A stretch of DNA of 64,000 nucleotides from CAWDMW01 sp963803575 (GTDB lineage: Bacteria > Pseudomonadota > Alphaproteobacteria > Rickettsiales > UBA998): assembly GCA_963803575.1 (NCBI GenBank), contig CAWDMW010000001.1, positions 248,001 to 312,000 on the forward strand. Direction: 5' to 3'. Positions 40,449 to 50,552 of this stretch are shown piece by piece; positions within the stretch are counted from its first letter, which is position 1, and every line of letters begins with the position of its first letter. The notes below the pieces were generated by a model, which worked only from the letters and a program-made list of their open reading frames with translations, did not search any database and was not told the DNA's origin. A program made the translations under genes and the position numbers.

Positions 40449-41213
40449 TTATCCTGATTGGCTACTGTTCGCGCCAGTCGCACTGGTCGGGCGTTTTTTG
40501 CGTTTGAGTGCAACCATAGAGGTGAAATACCCTTGCGGACCTTCCGCTGCCGCCGCTGCATTATCCTGCTTGGATGTTGCACTGGGGCCCATACGGCCTT
40601 CATGCTCGTTGAGTTTATACTCAAACGTATAGCCGCCCTCTTCATTTTTATCGGGGATAATCTTCAAAATATATTTTTGTGCCGGCTCTTTATCTTTTTC
40701 CTGCCGATCATAAATCATTAATAGTAGCTTATTTTCATTTGGTATCGTCGTTTCGGGATATTCCAGATGAAGCTGAGACAATTCTGACTGAATAGACTCC
40801 AGAGTTGGATAATTGCGCTGCGCTTTAACGGAACGCAAAATGGGGTGTCCCCAGTTGGGCAAACGTTCTCTTTTGCGACGTTTACGGGGATGATGTTTGA
40901 CATCGGTATTAATCTTTGCACAAGAAAGTGTGTAAATACCGCTTTGCATTTTCTGCGGACGGATCACTGCATAGTTGCCATAATATCCCTCTTCTTCCTC
41001 TTCTTCGGTAACATAGAAATCTCGTATCCACATAACCAGAAAATCTTTGGATTTATCGGGCGTTTGCTGCCCTTTCAACTGTGCCTCTATAAAATTCTGA
41101 CGAAAAAACTCTATCTTTTTCAAGGCATCAACACGAAGTTCAAAACGGTATCTACCTGTAATCAATGCATTAATATGAGAATTTGTACTATTTGCGTAGC
41201 GCCCGTTGCCCAC
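40449..41213 (-). CDS. Orphan 254-residue protein
   Basis: No family is recognised. The N-terminal part (SHINALITGRYRFELRVDAL; KKIEFFRQNFIEAQLKGQQT; KSKDFLVMWIRDFYVTEEEE) looks folded; the centre has a basic cluster (HHPRKRRKRERLP), and the C-terminal 45 residues are low complexity (Ala-rich, then KRKKRPTSATGANSSQSG). There is no signal peptide or membrane segment. It stands alone between queC and the vir operon, reading away from the latter. The basic C-terminal tail would fit a secretion-signal or nucleic-acid binding role, but this is guesswork. Confidence 0.6.
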   Translation of the reverse strand: MGNGRYANSTNSHINALITGRYRFELRVDALKKIEFFRQNFIEAQLKGQQTPDKSKDFLVMWIRDFYVTEEEEEEGYYGNYAVIRPQKMQSGIYTLSCAKINTDVKHHPRKRRKRERLPNWGHPILRSVKAQRNYPTLESIQSELSQLHLEYPETTIPNENKLLLMIYDRQEKDKEPAQKYILKIIPDKNEEGGYTFEYKLNEHEGRMGPSATSKQDNAAAAAEGPQGYFTSMVALKRKKRPTSATGANSSQSG

Positions 41214-41573
41214 CTAAAAAACTCCTTGTCCTATGATATGCGCCTTAAGTATAACGCAACTATAGTCTATCATATGCTTATCATCATGTCTACAAAGCAT
41301 AAATAAAGGTTTAATGAAGCAATGACGAACATGTAACGTGCAATATATGTCCATAAGTCACTTGTATAACAGCTTTTTATTTTGCCTGATACACTTTATT
41401 AGCAATCGCTATGTTAGAGTAAGGTCAACGTAGTGACAGCTCGCAACCTTCAGATATTCGTCAATATAGAACATTTAATACAAATAATCACAGTTTTTTC
41501 TTATTATTTTGATAGATTTATTATATAATAGGTAGAAATAGTTGATTTTTACTAGAATATAAAGGAGTCACTT
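41214..41573. promoter_or_regulatory. 360-base AT-rich region upstream of the vir operon
   Basis: The gap separates the divergent orphan gene and virB3. TATAAT at 41524-41529 is a good -10 about 45 bases before the virB3 start; no strong -35 stands 17 bases upstream (TTGATA at 41509-41514 is too close), which may mean an activated promoter. AAAGGAG precedes the GTG start. No other gene is seen. Confidence 0.4.
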
Positions 41574-41882
41574 GTGGCAGGAACAGGAAGATTACAGTCA
41601 GATCCGCTCTTTCAGGGGTTAGCACGTCCAGTGATGATCGCTGGTGTCAGCTATATGTATTTTGTACTAAATGCTTTAATGACGCTCATCGTGTTTATTC
41701 ACTCCAAGGACTTTCTCATGTTAATTATTGTAGGCCCCGCTATTCACGGTATCGGCTATATGATCTGTATGAAAGAACCACGCGCCGTGGAACTTATGAT
41801 GCTTAGAGGAAAGCACGGCTACCGAAGCTGGAATAATCTCATGGGATATCATTATGGCACTAACTCATATGATGTATTTTAA
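41574..41882 (+). CDS. virB3: Type IV secretion protein VirB3
   Basis: A 102-residue inner-membrane protein starting with GTG at 41574 (AAAGGAGTCACTT upstream). LQSDPLFQGLARPVMIAGVS is the VirB3 N-terminal motif, followed by two membrane helices (about 20-45 and 50-66) and the conserved MCMKEPRAVELMML-type segment. VirB3 works with VirB4 at the base of the channel. The stop overlaps the virB4 start (TAATG). Confidence 0.93.
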   Translation: MAGTGRLQSDPLFQGLARPVMIAGVSYMYFVLNALMTLIVFIHSKDFLMLIIVGPAIHGIGYMICMKEPRAVELMMLRGKHGYRSWNNLMGYHYGTNSYDVF

Positions 41883-44287
41883 TGGTACAGCTATCAAAAC
41901 GAGAAATATCTAACGCGAAAGAGTCAGGAAGGGAACTCGCCTCCTCCTCTTTCATTCCGTACCTGTATCACTACGATAAGGAAACGATTTTGCTGGATAA
42001 TATGTCCATGATGCAAATCATCCGTATGGACGGGTTTTCGTTTGAAACCGCCGATGATATTGAAGTGGATATGCGTAAAATGGTGCGTAATTCACTGCTG
42101 AAAAGTTTGGGTGATGGGAATTACTCTATCTGGTTCCATATTGTACGCAGACGCCAATCTGCCTATCCGGACGGGTCGCAACCAAAGGGATTTGCGCGCT
42201 ATATTGATGATCGGTGGCGTGGCAAACACGACTCTAAAGACTTGTATATCAATGAGTTGTATCTCTCTATTATCCGTCAGGAAGATCAGGAGGGTGCAGC
42301 CAAAATTGAGAATTACTGGAACCGTATTGAAGAACGTGCAGATAAACAGCGTAGATATTTGCGGATGCAGGAAGCACATAAAGACTTAAAAGAAACCGTT
42401 TACCGTATTTTGGCTACATTTAAAGATTACGGTGCAGAAGTGCTTGGTGTACGTGAGACGGAACATGGAGCCATATCAGAACCTATGAGTTTTCTGGGGC
42501 GCTTAGTCAATGGTGGATATTATCAGGATATGCTGGTGCCAACAATGGAGATTCGGCAATATCTGGCAACACACCGCATTTACTTTGGTAACCGCGCTGC
42601 TGAGGTACGACGCCCCGATAAAAAACAATTCGTTGGAATGGTGAGCATCAAAGAATATGCACCAGCGACTGCTGCCGGAATGCTTGATGCATTTTTGCAA
42701 CTCCCTATGGAATTTATTGTTGCACAATCCTTTCAATATCATAATCGCCAAACCAATATTGGGCAAATGCAGGTGCGTCAGCGTCGAATGATTGCCTCGG
42801 AAGATAAGGCTATCACACAAGTCGCAGAAATTAGTGACGCGCTGGATATGGCTATGTCAGGCCACGTGGCATTTGGCACCCACCACATGACCGTCATGTG
42901 CATGGAAGATACAACGAAGCAATTAGAGAAATCTATTTCTATGGCCATTGCCGAGCTGGTAAATTTAGGGATTAATCCGGTAAGGGAACGACTGGTACTG
43001 GAGCAGTGCTTTTGGGCGCAACTTCCGGGTAACGGAGATTTTGTTGGACGATTAGCAGACATCCACACACTGAACATGGCTGGCTTTGCTTCCATGCATA
43101 ATTACCCGGTTGGGAAGATTAACCAAAATCACTGGGGTAATGCGGTCAGTATTTTCAACACCACATCTGGTACCCCTTATTACTTTAACTTCCACCTCAG
43201 AGATGTAGGACACACGACGATCATCGGCCCCACAGGTGCCGGTAAAACGGTACTCATGAACTTTCTGGTGGCGCAAGCGCAGAAGTTTAACTGTCGTACT
43301 TTTATGTTTGATAAAGATAGAGGTGCGGAAATCTTTGTACGTGCTTTAGAAGGGGAATATTCACATATTGACCCGGGTGATGTATGTAACTTCAACCCAC
43401 TACAATTACCTGACACAAGCGAGAATCGTACCTTTTTGGTTGAATGGATTAAAACACTCATCAGCGTACATGATGAACCCATTACCGCACAGGATAATGA
43501 TGCCATTATTGAAGCCATTAATGGCTGTTTCAAACTGGATAAGTCAGATAGAATGTTACGCAATGTTGCACCTTTTCTAGGGCTAGAAGGCCCTGGCACA
43601 GTAGCTTCGCGCCTACGTCAATGGCATTCAAGTGGCATGTATGCCGGAATGTTTGATAATCCGAAAGACGTCATCAACTTCAATAATGGGTCTATTTTCG
43701 GGTTTGAGATGGGAGATGTTCTAAGCAACAAAGTGACGCTTATGCCGGTCCTGACCTATTTGTTTCATCGTATTCAACTGGCACTGGATGGCACCCCAAC
43801 CATTATTGTCCTTGATGAGGCGTGGGCATTAATTGACAATAAATACTTTAAAGCCAAAATTAAAGACTGGCTAAAGACACTTCGTAAGCTTAATGGCATG
43901 GTCGTGTTTGCCACGCAAAGTGTGGAAGATGCTGCCAATAGTGACATTAGTGATACGTTGATCCAGCAAACAGCTACACAAATTTTCTTACCCAATCCCA
44001 AAGCAACAGAAGCCTATAAAAAATCCTTCATGATTAGTGATCGCGAATTTAATTTGCTAAAAACAACTGATCCGGGGTCACGTTATTTCCTGCTAAAACA
44101 GGGGAAAGACGTTGTGATTGCCCGCATTGATTTAAGCGGTATGGAAGACATTATTCATGTATTGTCTGGTCGGGCGGAAACGGTGAGCATTCTAGATGAT
44201 GTTATGAAAGAGATAGGCGGCGATCCGGAACAATGGATTCCGATCTTTCAGCAGCGTGTGGCGGAAAGGCAGAATGGGACGCAGTAA
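41882..44287 (+). CDS. virB4: Type IV secretion ATPase VirB4
   Basis: An 801-residue ATPase. The N-terminal CagE/TrbE/VirB domain (SFIPYLYHYDKETILLDNMS) is followed by the motor domain with Walker A IIGPTGAGKTVLMNFLVAQA at about 445-455, Walker B TIIVLDEAWALIDNKYF near 640 and the RNGMVVFATQS-type arginine region. It powers pilus or channel assembly and substrate export. Length is normal. The end overlaps virB6 by 14 bases. Confidence 0.96.
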   Translation: MVQLSKREISNAKESGRELASSSFIPYLYHYDKETILLDNMSMMQIIRMDGFSFETADDIEVDMRKMVRNSLLKSLGDGNYSIWFHIVRRRQSAYPDGSQPKGFARYIDDRWRGKHDSKDLYINELYLSIIRQEDQEGAAKIENYWNRIEERADKQRRYLRMQEAHKDLKETVYRILATFKDYGAEVLGVRETEHGAISEPMSFLGRLVNGGYYQDMLVPTMEIRQYLATHRIYFGNRAAEVRRPDKKQFVGMVSIKEYAPATAAGMLDAFLQLPMEFIVAQSFQYHNRQTNIGQMQVRQRRMIASEDKAITQVAEISDALDMAMSGHVAFGTHHMTVMCMEDTTKQLEKSISMAIAELVNLGINPVRERLVLEQCFWAQLPGNGDFVGRLADIHTLNMAGFASMHNYPVGKINQNHWGNAVSIFNTTSGTPYYFNFHLRDVGHTTIIGPTGAGKTVLMNFLVAQAQKFNCRTFMFDKDRGAEIFVRALEGEYSHIDPGDVCNFNPLQLPDTSENRTFLVEWIKTLISVHDEPITAQDNDAIIEAINGCFKLDKSDRMLRNVAPFLGLEGPGTVASRLRQWHSSGMYAGMFDNPKDVINFNNGSIFGFEMGDVLSNKVTLMPVLTYLFHRIQLALDGTPTIIVLDEAWALIDNKYFKAKIKDWLKTLRKLNGMVVFATQSVEDAANSDISDTLIQQTATQIFLPNPKATEAYKKSFMISDREFNLLKTTDPGSRYFLLKQGKDVVIARIDLSGMEDIIHVLSGRAETVSILDDVMKEIGGDPEQWIPIFQQRVAERQNGTQ

Positions 44288-45731
44288 ACTTACCCTTTTT
44301 CTTTATCTGATTGTATTTGCGCTAATTTTTACCTCCACCGCTCATGCAGGAGTGACGAACCCTTATGCCAATGCAACAACATTTCTGACTGATCGTTGCC
44401 CTGAAAACGGCAATGTGTTTGCTCGCATTGTGGTGTGTATGGAAGACACTGTCGTTAGAGGCACACAATATTTTATTCAGGAATTTTACAACGATGAAAT
44501 TATCAATGCCATGGTATTGGTGCTGTTACTGGCCGTAATCCTGTTCGGTGTAAAGCTGGCAGCAGGAGAGCACCGGCGCGTTGCAAACGACACCATGGTG
44601 TTTCTGTTAAAATTTGGCGCTGTCATGTATTTCATTGGGAATGTAGACGAATTATATCTGCAATTTGTAGGTATGCTCACCGGCGTTGTTAATACGGTCG
44701 GGAATGTAGGTGCATATGCCGCAGGCCTCAGGTGTGAGCCATTGCCGTTTGATGTTGGCGTTCCAGTTGGTAGCTATGCCTCAACTGAGCCTATGTGGCA
44801 ACGGGCTGACTGTATCTTTGATATGGTCATCGGCTTATCATCCAATGCCATACAGGGTGGCGGAAGCGCACAGGAAGGGCTGCAACGTGGTATGATGGGC
44901 TTCTTCTTTTATAATTTCTACTCAGGCGCGCTGGGAATGCTGATTGGATTAGCAGGGTTATATATCTGCTTTAATCTTGTAATGGCGTTGTTACGCGCCT
45001 CATACACGTATCTTCTGGCATTATTGGTGCTATCGTTGCTCTTTATTATTGGTGCACTCTTTATGCCGCTCATCATGTTTGCGAATACATCACGATATTT
45101 TGAAACATGGGTAAAGATGATTATCGCAATGATATTACAGCCACTCATCCTGTTTGCATACCTAAATATTATGTTTGTTGCCTTTGATTTACTACTGTTT
45201 AGCGGTAGCAACTCTTTAATGAATACCATTGCCGGAGATGCAGCGAATAATCCGGGATTCAATATTCATACCTATGCGGAAGCAAATGACCTTTATGATG
45301 AGGGGTCAAAACAATTTACACATGATCTGGATCAATCAGAGCTGGATACGTCTGCTCTGGATCCTAACGGGAATGAAGGGTCATTTGGAAATATCAAATT
45401 CACTGATCTAAAACCTGACTATGAAAATTTATCACAACTTAAAATTGATCTGCAATATCGCACTATTAACTATGACAATATTCCAGGAGGTGCCGGAGCG
45501 TTAGCCGGGGCAACATTGCTGGTTGGGCTATGCTCTTATATTCTGGTCACTTTTATGTCAGAAATCCCTAAGATGGCTCGAGACTTAGCCGGAGGTATTC
45601 ATAAAGCACCAGCGGTCATTTCTGCAGGGTCTGAGAATGCTCTACCTTTAAGCGGTCAAATAAGCAATATGGGTAGTAATATGACAAAAGGTGTCAGGGA
45701 AGGGCTAAGCGGATTAGTGGGGCAACGATAA
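44274..45731 (+). CDS. virB6: VirB6/TrbL family protein, first of three
   Basis: About 485 residues from the ATG at 44274 (GAAAGGCAGA upstream). Signal peptide MGRSKLTLFLYLIVFALIFT ending in AHAG. Several membrane helices follow (MVLVLLLAVILFGVKLAAGE; LYICFNLVMALLRASYTYLL; ILQPLILFAYLNIMFVAFDL) with the VirB6 pattern of a mid-protein helix block and the M.lQPlil motif. A soluble loop of about 125 residues and one last helix (ALAGATLLVGLCSYILVTFM) end it. It would form the inner-membrane channel. It is coupled to virB4 and the next paralogue. Confidence 0.9.
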   Translation: MGRSKLTLFLYLIVFALIFTSTAHAGVTNPYANATTFLTDRCPENGNVFARIVVCMEDTVVRGTQYFIQEFYNDEIINAMVLVLLLAVILFGVKLAAGEHRRVANDTMVFLLKFGAVMYFIGNVDELYLQFVGMLTGVVNTVGNVGAYAAGLRCEPLPFDVGVPVGSYASTEPMWQRADCIFDMVIGLSSNAIQGGGSAQEGLQRGMMGFFFYNFYSGALGMLIGLAGLYICFNLVMALLRASYTYLLALLVLSLLFIIGALFMPLIMFANTSRYFETWVKMIIAMILQPLILFAYLNIMFVAFDLLLFSGSNSLMNTIAGDAANNPGFNIHTYAEANDLYDEGSKQFTHDLDQSELDTSALDPNGNEGSFGNIKFTDLKPDYENLSQLKIDLQYRTINYDNIPGGAGALAGATLLVGLCSYILVTFMSEIPKMARDLAGGIHKAPAVISAGSENALPLSGQISNMGSNMTKGVREGLSGLVGQR

Positions 45732-47143
45732 TGAGTCCCACAACACGCTTCCTGTATTATAGCCTTGCAGCATTCCTTACACTGATGTTAAGCGTCTCTC
45801 CTGCAAATGCACTGGACTTCACTACACCAGCGGGTGTAGTGAACTGCGATCTCGCAGGCGAATCTCTTGCGGTAAAAGTGATATATTGCACCAAAATGGC
45901 TGTTTTTTCAAATACCGAGCAGTTTTTAGCGGCCAGTTCAGATTTTTTTCTTCCTATGACGATGTCTGTACTGACCTTCTCTTTAGTGTTGCTGGGCGTT
46001 CGTATAGCCTCAGGTGAGAGAGATCCGCAAAAACTGGTTTTTAGCTACCTTCTTAAATTTGGCTTTGTTTTGTTTCTCGCGGATAATTTTGGTGCTTCAC
46101 TCGATGGTGGGCTGACCGATAATGTCTTTAGCATTATGGAACAAATGCAGGCATCCGTTATTCCGGCTCTCTATGGGGGAGGTTTTTGTGATATTACGTC
46201 TACACCTGCTCTTCCCGTAGGAGGAGGCTTATATATTAACCCTATCACCTATACACCATGGCAATATATTGACTGCGTGTTTGATTATATCTTTGGTTTT
46301 GGACGTGACGCGACCATTGCCAGTTCTATCTTTGGCTTTATTGGTTCGCTTTTCTTTAGTGGTACCATGGGCGTAACGATATTCTTTATCGGATTAATGT
46401 CCGTTATCTCACTAGCCATGTTTGCATTCAGGTGTGTATATGTTGTGTTGCTATCCTATGTATTTGTAGGCTTCATCATTATTCTGGTTCCGTTCTTTGC
46501 TTCATGGCTTATGTTCAAATTTACTGAAGGTGCTTTTTACAAAATGCTCTTTGAAATTGTTAGCGCTATCTTCCAGCCATTTATGATGATTGTATTTCTC
46601 GCTTTTGCGTTGCCCATGTTAGATGAATTTGTCTTCAACCCTGCTGATGAACAGTCGTTAGTCAGTACGCTGGGTAAAGCGGAAGATATCACAGAAAATT
46701 ATCGCCTCGAGTCTCCGCAATGCGAAATGAAAGTACCATCTGACTTCTCTTTCTTTGATGATGCTAACCTCAATAATATTATCCCTGATCTGATTACTCC
46801 GAAAGATAGCGGTGCCATGGACTGGTGCGATAAAATGAAATTTAGTACCGTCGATATGGGAGAAAGACATGCTGAGGATCTGTGGAAAATTGGGGTTAGT
46901 TTAATACGTATCTTAGTGGTAACCCTGTTGATCGTTACTATTGGGGGGATTGTTCCAAGTCTGACAGCGCGACTGGTTGGAGGCGGATTCTCATTTGCTC
47001 AAAGCACAAACACCATGCCACTACAACAACAAATACAAAGCGGTGTTGGTCAAATGCGTAACAGTATGTCCAGCGGTGCTTTAATGGGTGGCAATAGCGG
47101 CATCGGCTCCATCACACGCGCAGGTATTCCGGGAACAAGGTAA
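45731..47143 (+). CDS. virB6: VirB6/TrbL family protein, second of three
   Basis: A 470-residue protein with the signal peptide RFLYYSLAAFLTLMLSVSPA ending NALD. Membrane helices: MTMSVLTFSLVLLGVRIASG, LLKFGFVLFLAD, TIFFIGLMSVISLAMFAFRC, VFVGFIIILVPFFASWLMFK, IFQPFMMIVFLAFALPMLDE and a C-terminal one near LIRILVVTLLIVTIGG. The same plan as the other two paralogues (signal peptide, core VirB6 helices, loop, final helix) is clear although sequence identity is low. The start overlaps the preceding stop (TAATG). Confidence 0.9.
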   Translation: MSPTTRFLYYSLAAFLTLMLSVSPANALDFTTPAGVVNCDLAGESLAVKVIYCTKMAVFSNTEQFLAASSDFFLPMTMSVLTFSLVLLGVRIASGERDPQKLVFSYLLKFGFVLFLADNFGASLDGGLTDNVFSIMEQMQASVIPALYGGGFCDITSTPALPVGGGLYINPITYTPWQYIDCVFDYIFGFGRDATIASSIFGFIGSLFFSGTMGVTIFFIGLMSVISLAMFAFRCVYVVLLSYVFVGFIIILVPFFASWLMFKFTEGAFYKMLFEIVSAIFQPFMMIVFLAFALPMLDEFVFNPADEQSLVSTLGKAEDITENYRLESPQCEMKVPSDFSFFDDANLNNIIPDLITPKDSGAMDWCDKMKFSTVDMGERHAEDLWKIGVSLIRILVVTLLIVTIGGIVPSLTARLVGGGFSFAQSTNTMPLQQQIQSGVGQMRNSMSSGALMGGNSGIGSITRAGIPGTR

Positions 47144-47150
47144 AGCAATC

Positions 47151-48437
47151 ATGATAAAACATACTCTACATCTTTTTTTACTTTTCGTATTCCTGGTATT
47201 ACAAAGCAATGCAGGTTTTGCTTCAGACGCACTTCCAAGCGAATTGCTTGATAATTGTACGCAAAGTAATTTTTTCGACTATGAAAACAATAAAACACAA
47301 GCGCAAACGTTACTACAGGATATCGTCAATGAAATTGTGGTGATTGTTGATAATGCCATTGACCGGCTGTATAATGCATTCGTTGGAGATGCTAACTATC
47401 AAACAGCGATTTACGCAGCTTTTATGTTGATGGTAATCTTTTTTGCCGTGTCTTTCATGTTTGGATTTGTCACCCTGACCCTGTTTCAGGGGCTGGTACG
47501 CCTCATCAAATTGGGGTTTGTTGCATGGATCGCAAGTCCGGCAGGACTAAATTTCATGTATAGTGAAGAAGGTATCATTACTTTCTTTGATAGTGGTGGT
47601 GCATGTATCATTGATGCAATGATACAAATTTCTATAAGCGGCGCGGTAGGAACATGTAACAATACTATTGCAGCTCCTTTTGCCGTACTAGACAGCATTA
47701 TCCAGATTGTTTTCTCCCCACGCATGGCGGTAACCATTATTGGAACATTAGAGACTGGCCCCTTCGGCCCCGTCATGTTTTTTGGGCTGATATGGGCAGT
47801 ATTTTCTGTCTTTATGGCAATTCTCAAAGCACTTAATATTTATGTGGTGTCTATCGTTGTGAAAGCGGTGTTGTATGGTCTTGCACCTGTCTTTATTCCA
47901 ATGATGCTGTTTGAACGCACGAAATCCCTCTTTACCAACTGGCTGAACCAGCTGATTAACTTTACGCTTCAACCAATTTTGCTATTTGCCTTTATCTCTT
48001 TCTTTGCGGCATTGTTAACATCAGCTGCAAGAGATATTTTGCCGCCGGATGATGTACATTTATGTTACGTCCGCGCCGGGAATCAGGCAGCAACACCGTT
48101 TGAAATTCACCGCTGGAAGTATATGTGCTGTGCTGGGGGAACGTGTCAACCTTATGAAGGGAAATGGACACAGGAAGGGCCTATCAACTGCCCAAGCGCA
48201 CCTATTTTCCCTATGAATCACGTAAATATACTTGTATTCCTGCTACTCACGCATATTATGAGACAATTAGCTGACGTAGCAGTCACAATCGCCACGGAAT
48301 TGTCACAAGGCGTCATGAAACTAAATGACTTTACCGGTACAGTCAATTCATGGTTTGGCTCAGGCGGCGGCGGTGGAGGCCGCGGCGGTGGAGGCAGATC
48401 GGAGTCTCAGCGAAGACGTGATGCCATTAGAAAATAA
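47151..48437 (+). CDS. virB6: VirB6/TrbL family protein, third of three
   Basis: About 428 residues from the ATG at 47151; an open frame upstream to 47088 overlaps the second paralogue and has no ribosome site. Signal peptide MIKHTLHLFLLFVFLVLQSN, then AGFASD. This is the most typical VirB6 of the three: VKLGFVAWIASP-like RLIKLGFVAWIASPAGLNFM, APVFIPMMLFERTKSLFTNW, LNQLINFTLQPILLFAFISF. The C-terminus is a Gly-rich tail (GSGGGGGGRGGGGRSESQRR). A cysteine-rich loop (CYVRAG; YMCCAGGTC) lies before the last helix. Confidence 0.92.
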   Translation: MIKHTLHLFLLFVFLVLQSNAGFASDALPSELLDNCTQSNFFDYENNKTQAQTLLQDIVNEIVVIVDNAIDRLYNAFVGDANYQTAIYAAFMLMVIFFAVSFMFGFVTLTLFQGLVRLIKLGFVAWIASPAGLNFMYSEEGIITFFDSGGACIIDAMIQISISGAVGTCNNTIAAPFAVLDSIIQIVFSPRMAVTIIGTLETGPFGPVMFFGLIWAVFSVFMAILKALNIYVVSIVVKAVLYGLAPVFIPMMLFERTKSLFTNWLNQLINFTLQPILLFAFISFFAALLTSAARDILPPDDVHLCYVRAGNQAATPFEIHRWKYMCCAGGTCQPYEGKWTQEGPINCPSAPIFPMNHVNILVFLLLTHIMRQLADVAVTIATELSQGVMKLNDFTGTVNSWFGSGGGGGGRGGGGRSESQRRRDAIRK

Positions 48438-48464
48438 TATGATAGTCAATAAAGGATATAGTTT

Positions 48465-48638
48465 ATGACACACCTACTACACTCATTTGCAAGCTATGGT
48501 CTGATTGCACTCGCCATGCTAACGCTTTCTGCCTGTGGCGATGTTGGACAGCAGGAAGATTTAAAAAGCCCATGTGTTGGAACGGAAGATAGCCCTTGTG
48601 GCGAAAAACGCTCTGTCAATGACTGGTGGCTGGCTTAA
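48465..48638 (+). CDS. Small lipoprotein, VirB7-like
   Basis: A 57-residue frame too short for usual gene finding: MTHLLHSFASYGLIALAMLT, LSACGDVGQQEDLKSPCVGT, EDSPCGEKRSVNDWWLA. The lipobox LSAC puts the lipid-modified Cys at residue 24, leaving a 34-residue mature peptide. AAAGGATATAGTTT precedes the ATG, and the gene lies 27 bases after the last virB6. Rickettsiales vir clusters carry such small lipoproteins as VirB7 equivalents, with a similar NDWW-like end. VirB7 anchors the outer-membrane core to VirB9. Confidence 0.75.
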   Translation: MTHLLHSFASYGLIALAMLTLSACGDVGQQEDLKSPCVGTEDSPCGEKRSVNDWWLA

Positions 48639-48715
48639 ACAAAAGGTTGCACAAGTACTGGTTAGGACTATAGTGAATAATACATCATCTATAGCCAAAA
48701 CATTCTGCCCTACCT

Positions 48716-50552
48716 ATGCCTACATCTTCTGACTCCGAAACAAACCATACCACAGTAGACACTTCCGGGCAGTTTAACCCCATGCTGTATACGCATAACA
48801 TGGTTAAGTCTGGTGCATTGTGGCAGGACATTATCAAAATTATTGCACAGGAAGATGCTTTTGCAGATATGCGAGACACTGACCCCGGCATGTGGCATAT
48901 GGCCTCCCAGTATTATCAATGGATGGGACGCGCCATGCAGGATCCTACACGACTGATGCAACTCAGTTATGTCTGGTGGACAGATTCCGCGGATTTATGG
49001 CAAAAAACCATGCAACGGTTTTTAGAAGCACAGGACGAAGACACCTCAAAAACCCCATCTCAGCCAGACCGCCGTTTTGCGTCTGACGCATGGAATGATA
49101 ATATATATTTTGATTATCTTAAAGAGCATTACCTCATGACATCCTCATGGATGCAGAATGCCGTCACACAGCTTGACGAAGATACAGACACCCATACACA
49201 AAACAAAATGAGCTTTTATACGCGCCAATGGCTTGACGCTATTGCTCCCAGCAATTTTATGATTACGAACCCGGAAGTGCTTCAGGCCGCGCTGGAAAGT
49301 AACGGTGAGAGTATTCTGAAAGGATTGACAAACTTACGCGAAGATGTGGAACGCGGCAAAGGACGGCTAGCGATCAGTACGACAGATAATAAAGCGTTTA
49401 AAGTTGGCGAGAATCTGGCAGCAACTGAAGGCAGCGTGATATACGAAAATCACATGATGCAGCTTATTCAGTATGCACCAACCACGGCTAACGCACGTTC
49501 AATACCATTATTGCTTATCCCTGCATGGATCAATAAATACTATATTTTTGATATGCAGCAGAAAAATTCTTTTGTCGCGTGGCTGGTGGAGCAAGGCTAC
49601 ACCGTGTTTGTGATTTCGTGGGTCAACCCGGATGAACGCCATAAAGATATAAACTTTGAAGATTATATGCAGGATGGTCTGCTCAAAGCCATTCACACGG
49701 TAATTGATATATGCAATGTACCAAAAGTACATTGTATGGGATATTGTTTGGGTGGCACATTGCTGGCCACTACACTGGCGTATCTTCATGCCCAGAACAA
49801 GCAAACCATTGTGGCGTCAGCTACCTATCTAACGACGATGGTAGATTTCTCTGAACCCGGTGAACTGGGCGTGTTTATTGATGAAGAACAAATTAATCCG
49901 TTGAACACGAATGCAAAAGACAGGATATCTGGAAGGCTCTGAAATGTCAGCGACCTTTAGCTTGCTACGCTCAAATAATATGATCTGGTCATTTGTTATC
50001 AATAATTACCTGCTTGGCAAAGAACCCTTCCCGTTTGACCTGCTTTACTGGAATTCTGATTGTACGCGTATGCCAGCAAAAATGCATAGTTTCTATCTGC
50101 GCAATATGTATCAGCAAAATAAGTTTATTCAAGCTGGTGGGCTGGACATATTAGGGGTTCCGATTAATTTGCGCTGCATTACAACACCATCCTTTATCCT
50201 GTCCACCCGTGAAGATCATATTGCCCCGTGGGAATCCACTTACGCGGCAACCACACTCTACCAGGGTGAGGTAGAGTTTGTCTTGGCAGGCTCAGGCCAT
50301 ATTGCAGGCGTGATTAACCCTCCCACACGCAGTAAATACGGTTACTGGACAAACGATACTTCCGCAAAGAACAAAGATAGTGCTACGTGGCTAAAAGGTG
50401 CCGATCAGCATGAAGGGTCATGGTGGCCATACTGGGATAAGTGGCAAGCACAACAGTTGAAGGGCAATGAAAATGTTCCCGCACGAAACGTTGGCAGTGC
50501 GTCCTATGTTCCACTGGAAGCTGCGCCCGGTAGCTATGTCACCATCCGCTGA
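48716..50552 (+). pseudogene. phaC: Poly(3-hydroxyalkanoate) synthase, class I, frameshifted
   Basis: The first frame (48716-49942) carries the N-terminal domain and the catalytic nucleophile Cys344 in HCMGYCLGGTLLA. The second frame (from 49911) holds GYLEGSEMSATFSLLRSNNM, LLYWNSDCTRMPAKMHSFYL, the Asp in STREDHIAPWES and the His in GSGHIAGVINP. Together they make a full synthase of about 610 residues. The shift is one extra base around AACACGAATGC (49905-49912): removing one A restores ...LNTRMQKTGYLEG. Either the gene is newly broken, the base is a sequence error, or the frame is corrected by slippage. The enzyme would polymerise hydroxyacyl-CoA into storage granules. Confidence 0.85.

Noticed and set aside
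48716..50552. Programmed frameshift in phaC
   Set aside because: The sequence around 49905-49915 has no slippery heptamer and no Shine-Dalgarno-like stimulator; a one-base insertion or error is simpler.
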